From Curtobacterium sp. MCBD17_013 (GTDB lineage: Bacteria; Actinomycetota; Actinomycetes; Actinomycetales; Microbacteriaceae), in contig NZ_QKTU01000002.1 of NCBI RefSeq assembly GCF_003234565.1, positions 124,001 to 188,000 of the forward strand: a stretch of DNA of 64,000 nucleotides, in the 5' to 3' direction. Numbering within the stretch: position 1 is the stretch's first letter; every line of letters begins with the position of its first letter. Positions 1-7,814 of this stretch are shown piece by piece. Under the pieces are notes generated by a model that did no database searches, was not told where the DNA came from, and was given only the letters and a program-made list of their open reading frames with translations. The position numbers were made by a program, and so were the translations under genes.

Positions 1-596
1 AGCAGGTAGGCCCGGCGATCGCCGAGGGTGATCGAGTAACCACCGACCTCGCTGATGGCCTCCGTCGCCCCGGCGAAGACCTCGGGGTGTTCCGCGACGA
101 CGTGGTGCGCGCCGAGGACGCCGCCGGCCTCCTCGTCCGCGAAGAAGCCGATCACCAGGTCGCGCTCGGGTGCGCCCTGCCGCTCGATGACGTCCCGCAG
201 GGCGGTGAGCATCATCGCGTCCATGTCCTTCATGTCGACCGCGCCGCGACCCCAGAGCGCGCCGTCCTGGACGACGCCACCGAACGGGTCCACGGACCAG
301 TTCGCGGGATCGGCCGGGACGACGTCGAGGTGCCCGTGCACGACGAGCCCCGGCTTGTCGCGGTCGCGCCCGGGAACCCGTGCGACGACGCTGACCCGGC
401 CCGGCTCCGACTCGAACAACTGCGGCTCCAGCCCGAGGTCCCGGAGATGCGCCTCGACGTACTCGGCCGCGTCGGCCTCGCCGTTCGAACGCCCCTCGCC
501 GTGGTTCGTGGTGTCGAACCGGATGAGGTCACGGGCGATGGCGGCGGTGGCCTCGAGCTCCGTGTCGACGTCCGCCGGTCGCTGCACATCGGTCAT
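1..596 (-). CDS. M20-family metallopeptidase (N-terminal part, runs off window)
   Basis: This is the amino-terminal ~198 residues of an M20/M25/M40 zinc peptidase or deacylase; the 3' end lies outside the window. Metal-binding motifs are in family order: VVHGHLDVVP with its His and Asp, GRGAVDMKD with the bridging Asp, and ADEEAGG with the catalytic and ligand Glu pair. The early sequence IRFDTTN is typical of this branch. Family members hydrolyse terminal peptide or acyl-amide bonds in the cytoplasm, and the substrate cannot be read from sequence. The ATG at 596 follows TACCGT by 7 nt with no Shine-Dalgarno sequence, so the transcript may be leaderless. It faces away from the tRNA-Leu gene. 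Confidence 0.9.
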   Translation of the reverse strand, partial: MTDVQRPADVDTELEATAAIARDLIRFDTTNHGEGRSNGEADAAEYVEAHLRDLGLEPQLFESEPGRVSVVARVPGRDRDKPGLVVHGHLDVVPADPANWSVDPFGGVVQDGALWGRGAVDMKDMDAMMLTALRDVIERQGAPERDLVIGFFADEEAGGVLGAHHVVAEHPEVFAGATEAISEVGGYSITLGDRRAYL

Positions 597-603
597 GTCC
601 CCA

Positions 604-609
604 ACGGTA
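604..609 (-). promoter_or_regulatory. -10 element (TACCGT) of the M20 peptidase
   Basis: TACCGT matches TAnnnT and ends 7 nt before the ATG at 596. That spacing puts the transcription start on or next to the start codon, as in leaderless actinobacterial genes. This is inferred from spacing only. Confidence 0.45.
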
Positions 610-764
610 CCGTCCGCGTACGACCACGGTGCCCGCCGGTGCGGGCAGGCCGGGCGGGCGCGCCCGGGATGCGCGCCCGTGTGCGGTCGCGCCGCCGATC
701 CGTGCTACTGTCGTTCCTCGGCAGCGGGACCGGCCGGAAGGCCCAGGACCCGCGTCGACACCCT

Positions 765-850
765 GTCCGGGTGGCGGAATTGGTAGACGCGCTAGCTTGA
801 GGTGCTAGTGCCCGTATTAGGGCGTGGGGGTTCAAGTCCCCCCTCGGACA
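765..850 (+). tRNA. tRNA-Leu, anticodon GAG
   Basis: An 86-nt class II tRNA with a long variable arm. The acceptor stem pairs GTCCGGG with CTCGGAC and leaves A as discriminator. The D-arm contains the typical GGCGGAATTGGTAGACG, the anticodon stem CTAGC/GCTAG encloses a loop with GAG, and the T-arm carries GGTTCAAGTCC. The anticodon reads CUC and CUU leucine codons. No 3' CCA is encoded. A strong hairpin terminator follows at once. Confidence 0.97.
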
Positions 851-856
851 CGACGA

Positions 857-893
857 GCGGCTGGTCCCATCGGGACCAGCCGCTTCTTCGTTC
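857..893 (+). terminator. Intrinsic terminator after tRNA-Leu
   Basis: A perfect 12-bp stem, GCGGCTGGTCCC (857-868) with GGGACCAGCCGC (872-883), closes a 3-nt loop and is followed by TTCTTCGTTC. It is placed to stop tRNA transcription. Confidence 0.9.
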
Positions 894-949
894 GGTGGCC
901 GTCCCCGCTCGTGCACCGCATCCTGGCTCCGCCGCTGGCGGACCCGGCT

Positions 950-1537
950 TCAGCGCCGACGCACCAGGCCCCGGACCAGCGAGGTCGCGACGAGGCCCAC
1001 GAGCACGTACGGCCCCATCGTCAGCAGCGGGTCGATCCACGTGTGGTGCGTGTCCGACCGCGACGAGCGCAGTCGTTCGGCGATCCCCCGGCCGCCCCGC
1101 TCGGCAGCGATCCCGGTCTCGTGCACGACCCGGTCCGGCGACCCCTGCAGGGCCGCGGCGATCCGCGCCTCCGCGACGTTGACGCGGTCCCCGGCGATGA
1201 GGAGCAGCCAGTGCGCCGCACGCCCTTCGCTGAAGAACCCGTACGCAGCGCGGCGGATCAGACCCGAGACACCGGACAGCGGCTGCGCCGTCCCGAACAC
1301 GGGCGTCACGAAGGCATGCTCGATCGAGCGCTCGCGGCCCTCGGCACCCGGCTGTCGCTCCGGGAACGTCCAGTGCGCACCGGTGGCGGACGGGTCGAAC
1401 CGGAGGCGCGGCACGGCCGGCCGGTCGGCGGGGTCGAGGTCGGCGCCCCAGCCCGGGATGCGGGCACGCAGTTCCTCGGGCGTGGGGACGTCGCGGGGCT
1501 TGTCCGGCAGGTAGGCGAGCGGTTCGTCGTCGGTCAT
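950..1537 (-). CDS. Hypothetical protein with a C-terminal membrane segment
   Basis: A 195-residue protein of no recognised family. Residues 1-165 are soluble and polar, while residues ~168-188 (starting LLTMGPYVLVGL) form one hydrophobic helix followed by a basic end, LVRGLVRRR. This suggests a C-terminally anchored membrane protein with most of its mass in the cytoplasm. GAGGAGGA lies just upstream of the ATG, so the start is secure. It sits 40 bp downstream of the alcohol dehydrogenase in the same direction and may be co-transcribed. GC and third-position bias match the neighbours, which supports real coding. Confidence 0.75.
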   Translation of the reverse strand: MTDDEPLAYLPDKPRDVPTPEELRARIPGWGADLDPADRPAVPRLRFDPSATGAHWTFPERQPGAEGRERSIEHAFVTPVFGTAQPLSGVSGLIRRAAYGFFSEGRAAHWLLLIAGDRVNVAEARIAAALQGSPDRVVHETGIAAERGGRGIAERLRSSRSDTHHTWIDPLLTMGPYVLVGLVATSLVRGLVRRR

Positions 1538-1577
1538 GCGGTCCTCCTCGTGTTCGGCGATGTCCGGTCGCCGCCGG

Positions 1578-2726
1578 TCACGCGCCCTCCGGCACGATCA
1601 CGGTCTTGATGCAGTCGTCGAGCTTCGCCGAGAACAGGTGGTAGCCCTCGGCGATGTGCTCGAGCGGGATGCGGTGGGTGATGATCTCGCTCGGCTTGAG
1701 GTACCCGGCGCGGATGTGTTCGAGCAGCCGCGGCCACTGGCGGATCACCGGGGTCTGGTTCATGCGCAACGTCAGGCCCTTGTTCATCGCGTCACCGAAC
1801 TTCACCGCGCTGAAGATCGGCCCGTACGCGCCCATGACCGAGATCGTGCCGCCCTTGCGGACGCCGTCGATCGCCCAGTTGAGCGCGATGGGCGAACCGC
1901 CCTGGAGCTTCAGCTTCGTCGCGGTGACGTGCTGCAGCAGGTTGCCGTCGGCTTCGGCTCCGACGGCATCGATGCAGACGTCCGCACCGAGGAAGTCGGT
2001 CGTGCGCTTCAGCTCGAGCACGACGTCGGCGACCTCGGCGAAGTTGATGGTCTCGGCCTGCGCGAACGTGCGGGCCTTCTCGAGTCGGTACTCGAGCTGG
2101 TCGATGACGATCACCCGGCCGGCACCCATGAGCCAGGCGGACTTCGCGGCGTACAGACCGACCGGGCCCGCACCGAACACGACGACCGTGTCGCCCTCCG
2201 CGATGTCGCCGAGTTGTGCACCGAAGTACCCGGTGGCGAGCGCGTCGGTCATCATGAGCGCGTCCTCGTCGTCGAGCCAGTCGGGGATGACCTGCGGACC
2301 GACGTCCGCGAAGGGCACCCGGACGTACTCCGCCTGGCCGCCGTCGTAGCCGCCCGTCGTGTGGGAGTACCCGTAGATGCCGCCGACCGCGGTCGCGTTG
2401 GGGTTGACGTTGTGGCAGTTCGAGTACAGGCCGCGGGCGCAGTACCAGCAGGTGCCACAGAAGATGTTGAAGGGGACCATCACCCGGTCGCCACGTTGGA
2501 GCCGCTCGACCGAGGAGCCGACCTCCTCGACGACGCCGATGAACTCGTGACCGAAGGTGTGCCCGATGCGCGTGTCCGGCATGAGGCCGTGGTACAGGTG
2601 CAGATCGGAGCCGCAGATGGCGGCTCGGGTCACGCGGACGATCGCGTCGTTCGGGTGCTCGATCCGAGGGACGTCCTTGTCCTCGACTCGGATCCGGTAG
2701 GGCCCCCGGTAGGTCATGGCGCGCAT
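1578..2726 (-). CDS. Zinc-dependent alcohol dehydrogenase (formaldehyde dehydrogenase-like MDR)
   Basis: A 382-residue medium-chain dehydrogenase. The catalytic zinc site is seen in CGSDLHLYHG and GHEFIGVVEEVG, and a structural zinc site in the Cys-rich CGTCWYCARGLYSNC. The nucleotide site is GAGPVGLYAAKSAW, followed by IDQLEYR. The long insert with TDALATGYFG and LNWAIDGVRKGGTISV resembles the glutathione-independent formaldehyde dehydrogenase and threonine dehydrogenase-like branch. It should oxidise an alcohol or aldehyde hydrate with NAD(P). I chose the ATG at 2726 (MRAMTYRG) because AGGAGA precedes it by a few bases; the ATG at 2717 is possible. The substrate is not known. Confidence 0.93.
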   Translation of the reverse strand: MRAMTYRGPYRIRVEDKDVPRIEHPNDAIVRVTRAAICGSDLHLYHGLMPDTRIGHTFGHEFIGVVEEVGSSVERLQRGDRVMVPFNIFCGTCWYCARGLYSNCHNVNPNATAVGGIYGYSHTTGGYDGGQAEYVRVPFADVGPQVIPDWLDDEDALMMTDALATGYFGAQLGDIAEGDTVVVFGAGPVGLYAAKSAWLMGAGRVIVIDQLEYRLEKARTFAQAETINFAEVADVVLELKRTTDFLGADVCIDAVGAEADGNLLQHVTATKLKLQGGSPIALNWAIDGVRKGGTISVMGAYGPIFSAVKFGDAMNKGLTLRMNQTPVIRQWPRLLEHIRAGYLKPSEIITHRIPLEHIAEGYHLFSAKLDDCIKTVIVPEGA

Positions 2727-2802
2727 GCGTCTCCTCTCGACGTCCCGAGTCCACCCCACGCCCGCTGGGCGGCGATCCAGGAACGTACCCCGCCCACGCC
2801 GG

Positions 2803-2926
2803 GAGGTGGGCCCCTCCCGCCGGTTCCGGGGCGACGCGCCAGCGGCGTCCCGGCCGTGCCGAGAGGTGGGCCCCTCCCGCCGGTTCCGGGGCGACGCGCC
2901 AGCGGCGTCCCGGCCGTGCCGAGAGG
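2803..2926. repeat. 60-bp tandem duplication between two dehydrogenase genes
   Basis: Positions 2803-2866 recur exactly at 2863-2926, giving just over two copies of a 60-bp unit. The unit holds GAGGTGGGCCCCTC and the inverted repeat GACGCGCCAGCGGCGTC, so each copy could fold. It lies upstream of the alcohol dehydrogenase and downstream of the NADH dehydrogenase, both on the minus strand. Confidence 0.95.
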
Positions 2927-2983
2927 GACGGCGCCGACCGGCACCGTCCCTCCCGTCCATCTCCCGCGTCAGCGGAGCGTGAC

Positions 2984-4312
2984 TCAGCTGTTCGCGGCGT
3001 CCACGAACTCGCGCCGCGGGTCGGTCTCCTTGATGAGCGACGTCGAGTCGCGACCCGACACGGCGCCGGTGAGCCAGCCGATGACGATGCGCGCCTTCCG
3101 GTTCAGGGTCGGCATCGCGTACACGTGGTACGCGCGGTGCGCAGCCCAGGCCGGGAGGTTCGTCATCTTGATGCCCTTGATGTTGGCCGCGCCCTTCGCG
3201 ATGCCGTACGAGGCGACCGATCCGATCGACACGTGGCGGTACTCGCGGATGGGCTGCCCGGTGATCGTCGCGACGATGTTGTCCGCGACGACGACCGCCT
3301 GCCGGACCGCGTTCTGCGCGTTCGGCGGGTAGTACGCCGGCTGCTTCTCCGCCGTCAGGTCGGGCACCTGTGCCGCGTCGCCGAGGCCCCAGGCCCCCTC
3401 GACCACCTCGTGGGTTTGCTCGTCCTCGACCTGGAGCTTCGCGTTGCACGCCAGGTGGCCCTTCGGCCCGCGCGGCAGATCGGTGTTGTCGAGCACCGGG
3501 TTGGGCTTGACGCCCGCCGTCCAGACGATGAGGCCGGCGGCGAACTCGTCGCCGTCGCTGAGCTTGACGACCCCGCCCTCGCAGCTCGGCATCGTGGTCT
3601 TGAGGCGGACGTCGATCCCGCGGGTGCGGAGCGACTCGAGCGTCCACTTCGACAGGTCGGGGCCGACCTCGGGCGCCACGCGGTCGAGCGCGTCGATGAG
3701 CACCCATCGGGGCTGCTCGCCGGCGAGCGACGGGTAGGTCGCGATGGCGGCCTGCGAGACGTCGAACAGCTCCCCGATCGCCTCGACACCGGTGTAGCCA
3801 CCGCCGATGAAGATGCTGGTGAGGAGCTTGCGGCGCTCCTCCTCGTCACGCGTGGCCGCGGCCTTGGCGATGTTGTCGAGGAGCTTGGCACGCACGAACG
3901 CGGCCTCCTCGACGCTCTTGAACCCCACGGCGTGCTCCTCGAGACCGGGGGTCGGGAACACGCGGGTGACCGAACCGAGGGCGACGACGACGTGGTCGTA
4001 GCCGAGCGTGCGGTCGTCCCCGCCCGCCGTGGCGACCGAGACGGTCTTCGCCGTGCTGTCGATCCCGGTCACCTTGCCCTGGATGACCCGGGTGCGCCGC
4101 AGCGCACGGCGGAGCTCCACGGTGACGTCGCGGGGTGCGATGTGCCCGCCGGCGACCTCGGGCAGGAACGGCAGGTACGTGTAGTACGTGTTCTGGTCGA
4201 CGAGGGTGATCCGCATCGGGACCGTGGTGGCCTGCTTCTGCAGGTGCAGGACGGTGGAGTAACCGCCGGAACCGCCGCCGAGGACGAGGACGTGTGGGAT
4301 CGAGTCAGCCAT
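2984..4312 (-). CDS. ndh: Type II NADH dehydrogenase (NDH-2 family flavoprotein)
   Basis: A 442-residue FAD enzyme of the pyridine nucleotide-disulphide oxidoreductase fold. The FAD-binding start is VLVLGGGSGGYST, the NAD-binding segment is SIFIGGGYTGVEAIGEL, and the FAD C-terminal contact is WGLGDAAQVPD. The motif YYPPNAQNAVRQA is the NDH-2 quinone-side signature. The protein should pass electrons from NADH to menaquinone at the inner face of the membrane without pumping protons. There is no classical signal peptide. The ATG at 4312 lies 6 nt after TAGACC, a near match to the leaderless -10 signature seen elsewhere in the window. Confidence 0.92.
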   Translation of the reverse strand: MADSIPHVLVLGGGSGGYSTVLHLQKQATTVPMRITLVDQNTYYTYLPFLPEVAGGHIAPRDVTVELRRALRRTRVIQGKVTGIDSTAKTVSVATAGGDDRTLGYDHVVVALGSVTRVFPTPGLEEHAVGFKSVEEAAFVRAKLLDNIAKAAATRDEEERRKLLTSIFIGGGYTGVEAIGELFDVSQAAIATYPSLAGEQPRWVLIDALDRVAPEVGPDLSKWTLESLRTRGIDVRLKTTMPSCEGGVVKLSDGDEFAAGLIVWTAGVKPNPVLDNTDLPRGPKGHLACNAKLQVEDEQTHEVVEGAWGLGDAAQVPDLTAEKQPAYYPPNAQNAVRQAVVVADNIVATITGQPIREYRHVSIGSVASYGIAKGAANIKGIKMTNLPAWAAHRAYHVYAMPTLNRKARIVIGWLTGAVSGRDSTSLIKETDPRREFVDAANS

Positions 4313-4432
4313 GCATACGGTCTACGCCAGATCGGCTCGGACGGTCACCATTTCCGACGGCCCGGCGTGCGTCCCGGGAGGCTCGGATCGCGTCGTCGGC
4401 GCGCGTCGCCGCCGACCCGTGATCGACCTGCG

Positions 4433-4636
4433 TCACCCGCGCCGCTGACGGAGTCGCCACCAGGCCGCTTCGGCGATGTCGAGGCCGGTGTAGACGCCGT
4501 GCGCGGTCCGTCGCGCCTCGGTCAGCGAGAAGCGACGGAGTCGGTACCCGCCGCCGAACCGGTCGATGATGGCCTCGGGCGAGGCGTCCGGCTCGCGCTT
4601 GACGAACCAGGTGCGCTCGTCGACGGGCTCGATCAC
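4433..4636 (-). CDS. Small conserved-looking hypothetical protein
   Basis: A 67-residue protein with no recognised domain. It is mixed charged and aromatic: WFVKREPDASPEAIIDRFGG, then YRLRRFSLTEARR near the middle. Its ATG overlaps the stop of the helicase gene as ATGA (4633-4636), which implies translational coupling and argues that it is genuinely expressed. Nothing in the sequence shows a function; it may be an accessory of the helicase. Confidence 0.6.
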   Translation of the reverse strand: MIEPVDERTWFVKREPDASPEAIIDRFGGGYRLRRFSLTEARRTAHGVYTGLDIAEAAWWRLRQRRG

Positions 4637-6438
4637 CGGCGGTTGCCGATCCGGGACCGGAGGATGTCGATGCGTTTCTGGATCTGCTCGGTGCTCGCCT
4701 GGGCCACTGCCGGTCCCCCGCTGATCCGACGGAGCTCGGCGTGCACGGCGCCGTGGGGCTCGTTGCTGTGCCGGGCCCAGATCGACACGAGCCGGTGGAG
4801 CTCCGACCGCTGCTCCTTGATCGTCATGTACATCGGACGGTGCTCGGGCTCCGGGGGTCGCGGCTGGCCGTCCTTCCCCCGTCGCGCGCGCTTGGCCTGC
4901 GTCGCCTGACGCTGGCGGAGCAGTTCGCGGACCTGGTCCGGCTCGAGGAGCCCGGGGATCCCGATGAAGTCGAGTTCCTCGAGGCTGCCGATCTCACCGC
5001 CCGACCCGAACTCGCCGCCGTCGTAGAGGACGCGGTCGAACGACGCCTGCGAGTCGAGGGCCTGGAACGGCTGCAGGTCGAGGAGGCTGTCCGAGGCCTT
5101 GGCGTCCTGGTTCGCCTCGGCCACCATGGCGTCCTCGGGGTTGTACATGCCGTCGTCCGTGCCCTTGGGGCGGTCGAGGGCGTGGTCACGCTCGAGTTCG
5201 AGGCTCGCCGCGAGGGCCATGAGCCCGGGCACGCTCGGCAGGAACACCGAGGCCGTCTCACCACGACGACGTGCCCGCACGAAACGACCGATCACCTGAG
5301 CGAAGAACAGCGGGGTGCTCGCGCTCGTGGCGTACACGCCGACACACAGACGCGGGACGTCGACACCCTCGGAGACCATCCGGACCGCGACCATCCACCG
5401 GGTCTCGTCGGCCGCGAACGCGCCGATGCGGCTGGAGGCCGCGGCCTCGTCGGAGAGCACCACGGTGGGTCGCTCGCCGGTGATCCGCTGGAGGATCCGG
5501 GCGTAGGCCCGGGCGGTCGTCGTGTCGGTGGCGATGACGAGACCGCCGGCGTCGGGGACCCCACGACGGACCTCGGTGAGCCGCTTGTCGGCGGCCGACA
5601 GCACGGCGGTCATCCACTCGCCGTCGGGGGCGAGTGCCGTGCGCCAGGCCTGCGCGGTGATGTCCTTCGTGACCTGCTCGCCGAGCGAGGCCGACATTTC
5701 GTCCCCCATGCGGGTCTTCCAGCGCATCTGGCCCGCGTAGGCCATGAACAACACGGGGCGGACGACGCCGTCCTGCAGCGCTCGGCCGTAGCCGTAGCTG
5801 TAGTCCGCGATGGAGGTCCGGATGCCCTCGTCGTCCGGTGCGTAGCTCACGAACGGGATCGGGTTGGTGTCCGAGCGGAACGGCGTGCCACTCAACGACA
5901 GTCGTCGGGTCGCGGCTCCGAAGGCCTCGCGGATGCCGTCGCCCCAGGTGAGGGCGTCACCGCCGTGGTGGACCTCGTCGAGGACGACGAGCGTGCGCCC
6001 ACCCTCGGTGATCCGGCGGTGGACCTCGGGGTTCATGCCGACCTGGGCGTAGGTGATCGCGATGCCCTGGTAGTGCCGACCGAACATGCCGTCGCCGTTC
6101 TTGAACATCGGGTCGAGCCGGATGCCCACGCGGTCGGCCGCGTCCGCCCACTGCCGTTTCAGGTGCTCCGTCGGGGCGACGACCACGATCCGGTCGACGG
6201 TGTTCCGCGCCAGGAGCTCGGTGGCGAGTCGGAGGGCGAAGGTCGTCTTGCCGGCGCCCGGTGTCGCGGCGGCGAGGAAGTCACGCGGCTCGGTCTCGAA
6301 GTACTTGGTCAACGCCTCGACCTGCCAGGCGCGGAGCTTCGACGCGGTGCCCCAGGCGGCACGGTCCGGGAACGCCGGCGACAGGTGCTCGGCCGCTGCG
6401 TTGCCCGCGGCCTCCTGGCTCGACTCCCCTGCACTCAC
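4633..6438 (-). CDS. Superfamily 2 DEAD/DEAH-box helicase
   Basis: A 601-residue SF2 ATPase resembling the type III restriction/UvrB-like helicase fold. Residues 60-65 form Walker A (PGAGKT), 154-158 form the Walker B box DEVHH, LSGTPFRSD is motif III, and EGVDVPRLCVGV with QVIGRFVRARR supplies motifs V and VI. The C-terminal ~150 residues are basic and rich in Glu/Arg with no known domain. Family members unwind or translocate on nucleic acid; no methylase or nuclease partner lies nearby, so a restriction role is unlikely. The GTG start is preceded by GGAG, after an upstream stop. The DNA polymerase IV gene lies 26 bp upstream on the same strand. Confidence 0.88.
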   Translation of the reverse strand: MSAGESSQEAAGNAAAEHLSPAFPDRAAWGTASKLRAWQVEALTKYFETEPRDFLAAATPGAGKTTFALRLATELLARNTVDRIVVVAPTEHLKRQWADAADRVGIRLDPMFKNGDGMFGRHYQGIAITYAQVGMNPEVHRRITEGGRTLVVLDEVHHGGDALTWGDGIREAFGAATRRLSLSGTPFRSDTNPIPFVSYAPDDEGIRTSIADYSYGYGRALQDGVVRPVLFMAYAGQMRWKTRMGDEMSASLGEQVTKDITAQAWRTALAPDGEWMTAVLSAADKRLTEVRRGVPDAGGLVIATDTTTARAYARILQRITGERPTVVLSDEAAASSRIGAFAADETRWMVAVRMVSEGVDVPRLCVGVYATSASTPLFFAQVIGRFVRARRRGETASVFLPSVPGLMALAASLELERDHALDRPKGTDDGMYNPEDAMVAEANQDAKASDSLLDLQPFQALDSQASFDRVLYDGGEFGSGGEIGSLEELDFIGIPGLLEPDQVRELLRQRQATQAKRARRGKDGQPRPPEPEHRPMYMTIKEQRSELHRLVSIWARHSNEPHGAVHAELRRISGGPAVAQASTEQIQKRIDILRSRIGNRR

Positions 6439-6464
6439 TCCATGGGAGTCTACCGGCCGTGCCG

Positions 6465-7718
6465 TCACGCCTCGCCGTCCTGTCGGGCGTGCGGAGCGTG
6501 GGGCGCCGCTTGCGGACGCACGAGGGAGGCGGGCCGGACCATCCCCGCGCCGAACCGCGCGGCCACCGCGTCGACGGTCGTCTCGGTCTCGCGCCACGGC
6601 GCGTCGTCGTCCCACAGCGCGTTGCTCTCGCCTGCGGGCGCGAGGTTCTCGCCCCGCACACCGATCAGCCGGATCCGGTGTCCGGGCCGGTGCAGGGCGT
6701 CGTAGAGGTCGACGGCCTCGCGGTGGATGCGGCGCGCGACGTCCGTGGGCTCGGGCAGCGTGCGCGACCGTGAGAGCGTCGTGAAGTCCGTGTACCGCAC
6801 CTTGAGCGCGATCGTCCGCGCGCGCAGGCCCGCCGCCCGCAGGCGAGCGGCCACCCGGTCGGCGAGGCGCAGGAGCTCCCGGGCGAGCTCGTCGCGGTCG
6901 GTGACGTCGGTCGGGAAGGTGACCTCGTGGCCCACGGACTTCTCGACCGAGCCGCTCTCGACCACCCGCGGGTCGCGTCCCCACGCGAGCTCGTGCAGGC
7001 GGTTGCCCATCGCGGGCCCGACGGCGGACACGAGCGACGCGACCGGGGTCGTCGCGAGGTCCCCGACGGTGCGGATGCCACGCCGCTCGAGCACCTCGGC
7101 TGTCTTGCCGCCCACACCCCAGAGCGCGGACACCGGCTGCGGGTGCAGGAACGCGACGGTGTCGGCCTCCGGGACCACGAGGATCCCGTCCGGTTTCGCG
7201 CGGCTCGACGCGAGCTTCGCCACGAACTTGGTGGCGGCGGCGCCGACGGAGCAGCGCAGGCCGGTCTCGCGGTGGACCTCGGCGCGGATGGCGGTGCCGA
7301 CCTGCCACGGGGTGCCGTGCAGGCGGAGCGCCCCCCGGACGTCGAGGAATGCCTCGTCGATCCCGAGGCGTTCGACCCGCGGCGTGTAGCGATCGAGGAT
7401 CTCCATGATGCGTCGCGAGTTCGTCCGGTACTTCTCGAAGTGCGGCTCGACGACGATCGCCTGGGGGCAGCGGCGGCGGGCGATCGCCATCGGCATCGCG
7501 GAGTTCACCCCGAACCGACGCGCTTCGTACGTGGCGGCCGTGACGACCGAGCGCTCGGCGTCGTGCCCGACGATGACCGGCTTGCCGACGAGGTCGGGAC
7601 GGTCCAGCAACTCGACCGAGGCGAAGAAGGCGTCCATGTCGACGTGCAGGACCGACGCGGTCGTGTCGTCGGTCGGGGCCTCCGTGACGAGGCGGGTGCT
7701 GCCGTCCTGCTTGCTCAC
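6465..7718 (-). CDS. dinB: DNA polymerase IV (Y-family translesion polymerase)
   Basis: A 417-residue Y-family polymerase. The catalytic acids are in VDMDAFFASVE (residues 26-36) and LGIDEAFLDV (residues 119-127, with D121 and E122). The steric-gate region FFASVE is intact, and helix-hairpin-helix residues follow in ALWGVGGKTAEVLERRGI. The little-finger domain ends near residue 360. It copies past DNA lesions with low fidelity. I chose the GTG at 7718 because GGAAGGA lies 8 nt upstream. No clear beta-clamp motif was recognised at the end. I looked for a LexA box upstream and found none. It probably shares a transcript with the downstream helicase. Confidence 0.93.
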   Translation of the reverse strand: MSKQDGSTRLVTEAPTDDTTASVLHVDMDAFFASVELLDRPDLVGKPVIVGHDAERSVVTAATYEARRFGVNSAMPMAIARRRCPQAIVVEPHFEKYRTNSRRIMEILDRYTPRVERLGIDEAFLDVRGALRLHGTPWQVGTAIRAEVHRETGLRCSVGAAATKFVAKLASSRAKPDGILVVPEADTVAFLHPQPVSALWGVGGKTAEVLERRGIRTVGDLATTPVASLVSAVGPAMGNRLHELAWGRDPRVVESGSVEKSVGHEVTFPTDVTDRDELARELLRLADRVAARLRAAGLRARTIALKVRYTDFTTLSRSRTLPEPTDVARRIHREAVDLYDALHRPGHRIRLIGVRGENLAPAGESNALWDDDAPWRETETTVDAVAARFGAGMVRPASLVRPQAAPHAPHARQDGEA

Positions 7719-7789
7719 GCCACGTCCTTCCGCGATCGACATCGGCCGAACGCGCGACCATGGTGGCATGCGCCGCCGACAAACACCGG

Positions 7790-7814
7790 AGCGCTCAGCG
7801 CTCAGCGCTCAGCG
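7790..7814. repeat. Three 7-bp tandem units (AGCGCTC) at the FUSC gene stop
   Basis: Three exact copies of AGCGCTC occupy 7790-7810, with a partial fourth. The run overlaps the TGA of the FUSC gene (7809-7811), so slippage here would move the 3' boundary of that gene. Confidence 0.9.

Noticed and set aside
765-850. tRNA-Leu as the attachment site of the island
   Set aside because: It lies 29 kb from the island, and no copy of its 3' end was seen near either boundary.
1536-3332. 598-codon open frame on the plus strand opposite the alcohol dehydrogenase
   Set aside because: It is antisense to clear dehydrogenase and ndh coding sequence, has an Arg/Asp/Val-rich shadow composition and matches no family. 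Many similar long frames arise from the high GC.
7719-7789. LexA (SOS) box upstream of dinB
   Set aside because: CGAACGCGCG near 7748 resembles one half-site, but the second half does not match GAACN4GTTC-type boxes.
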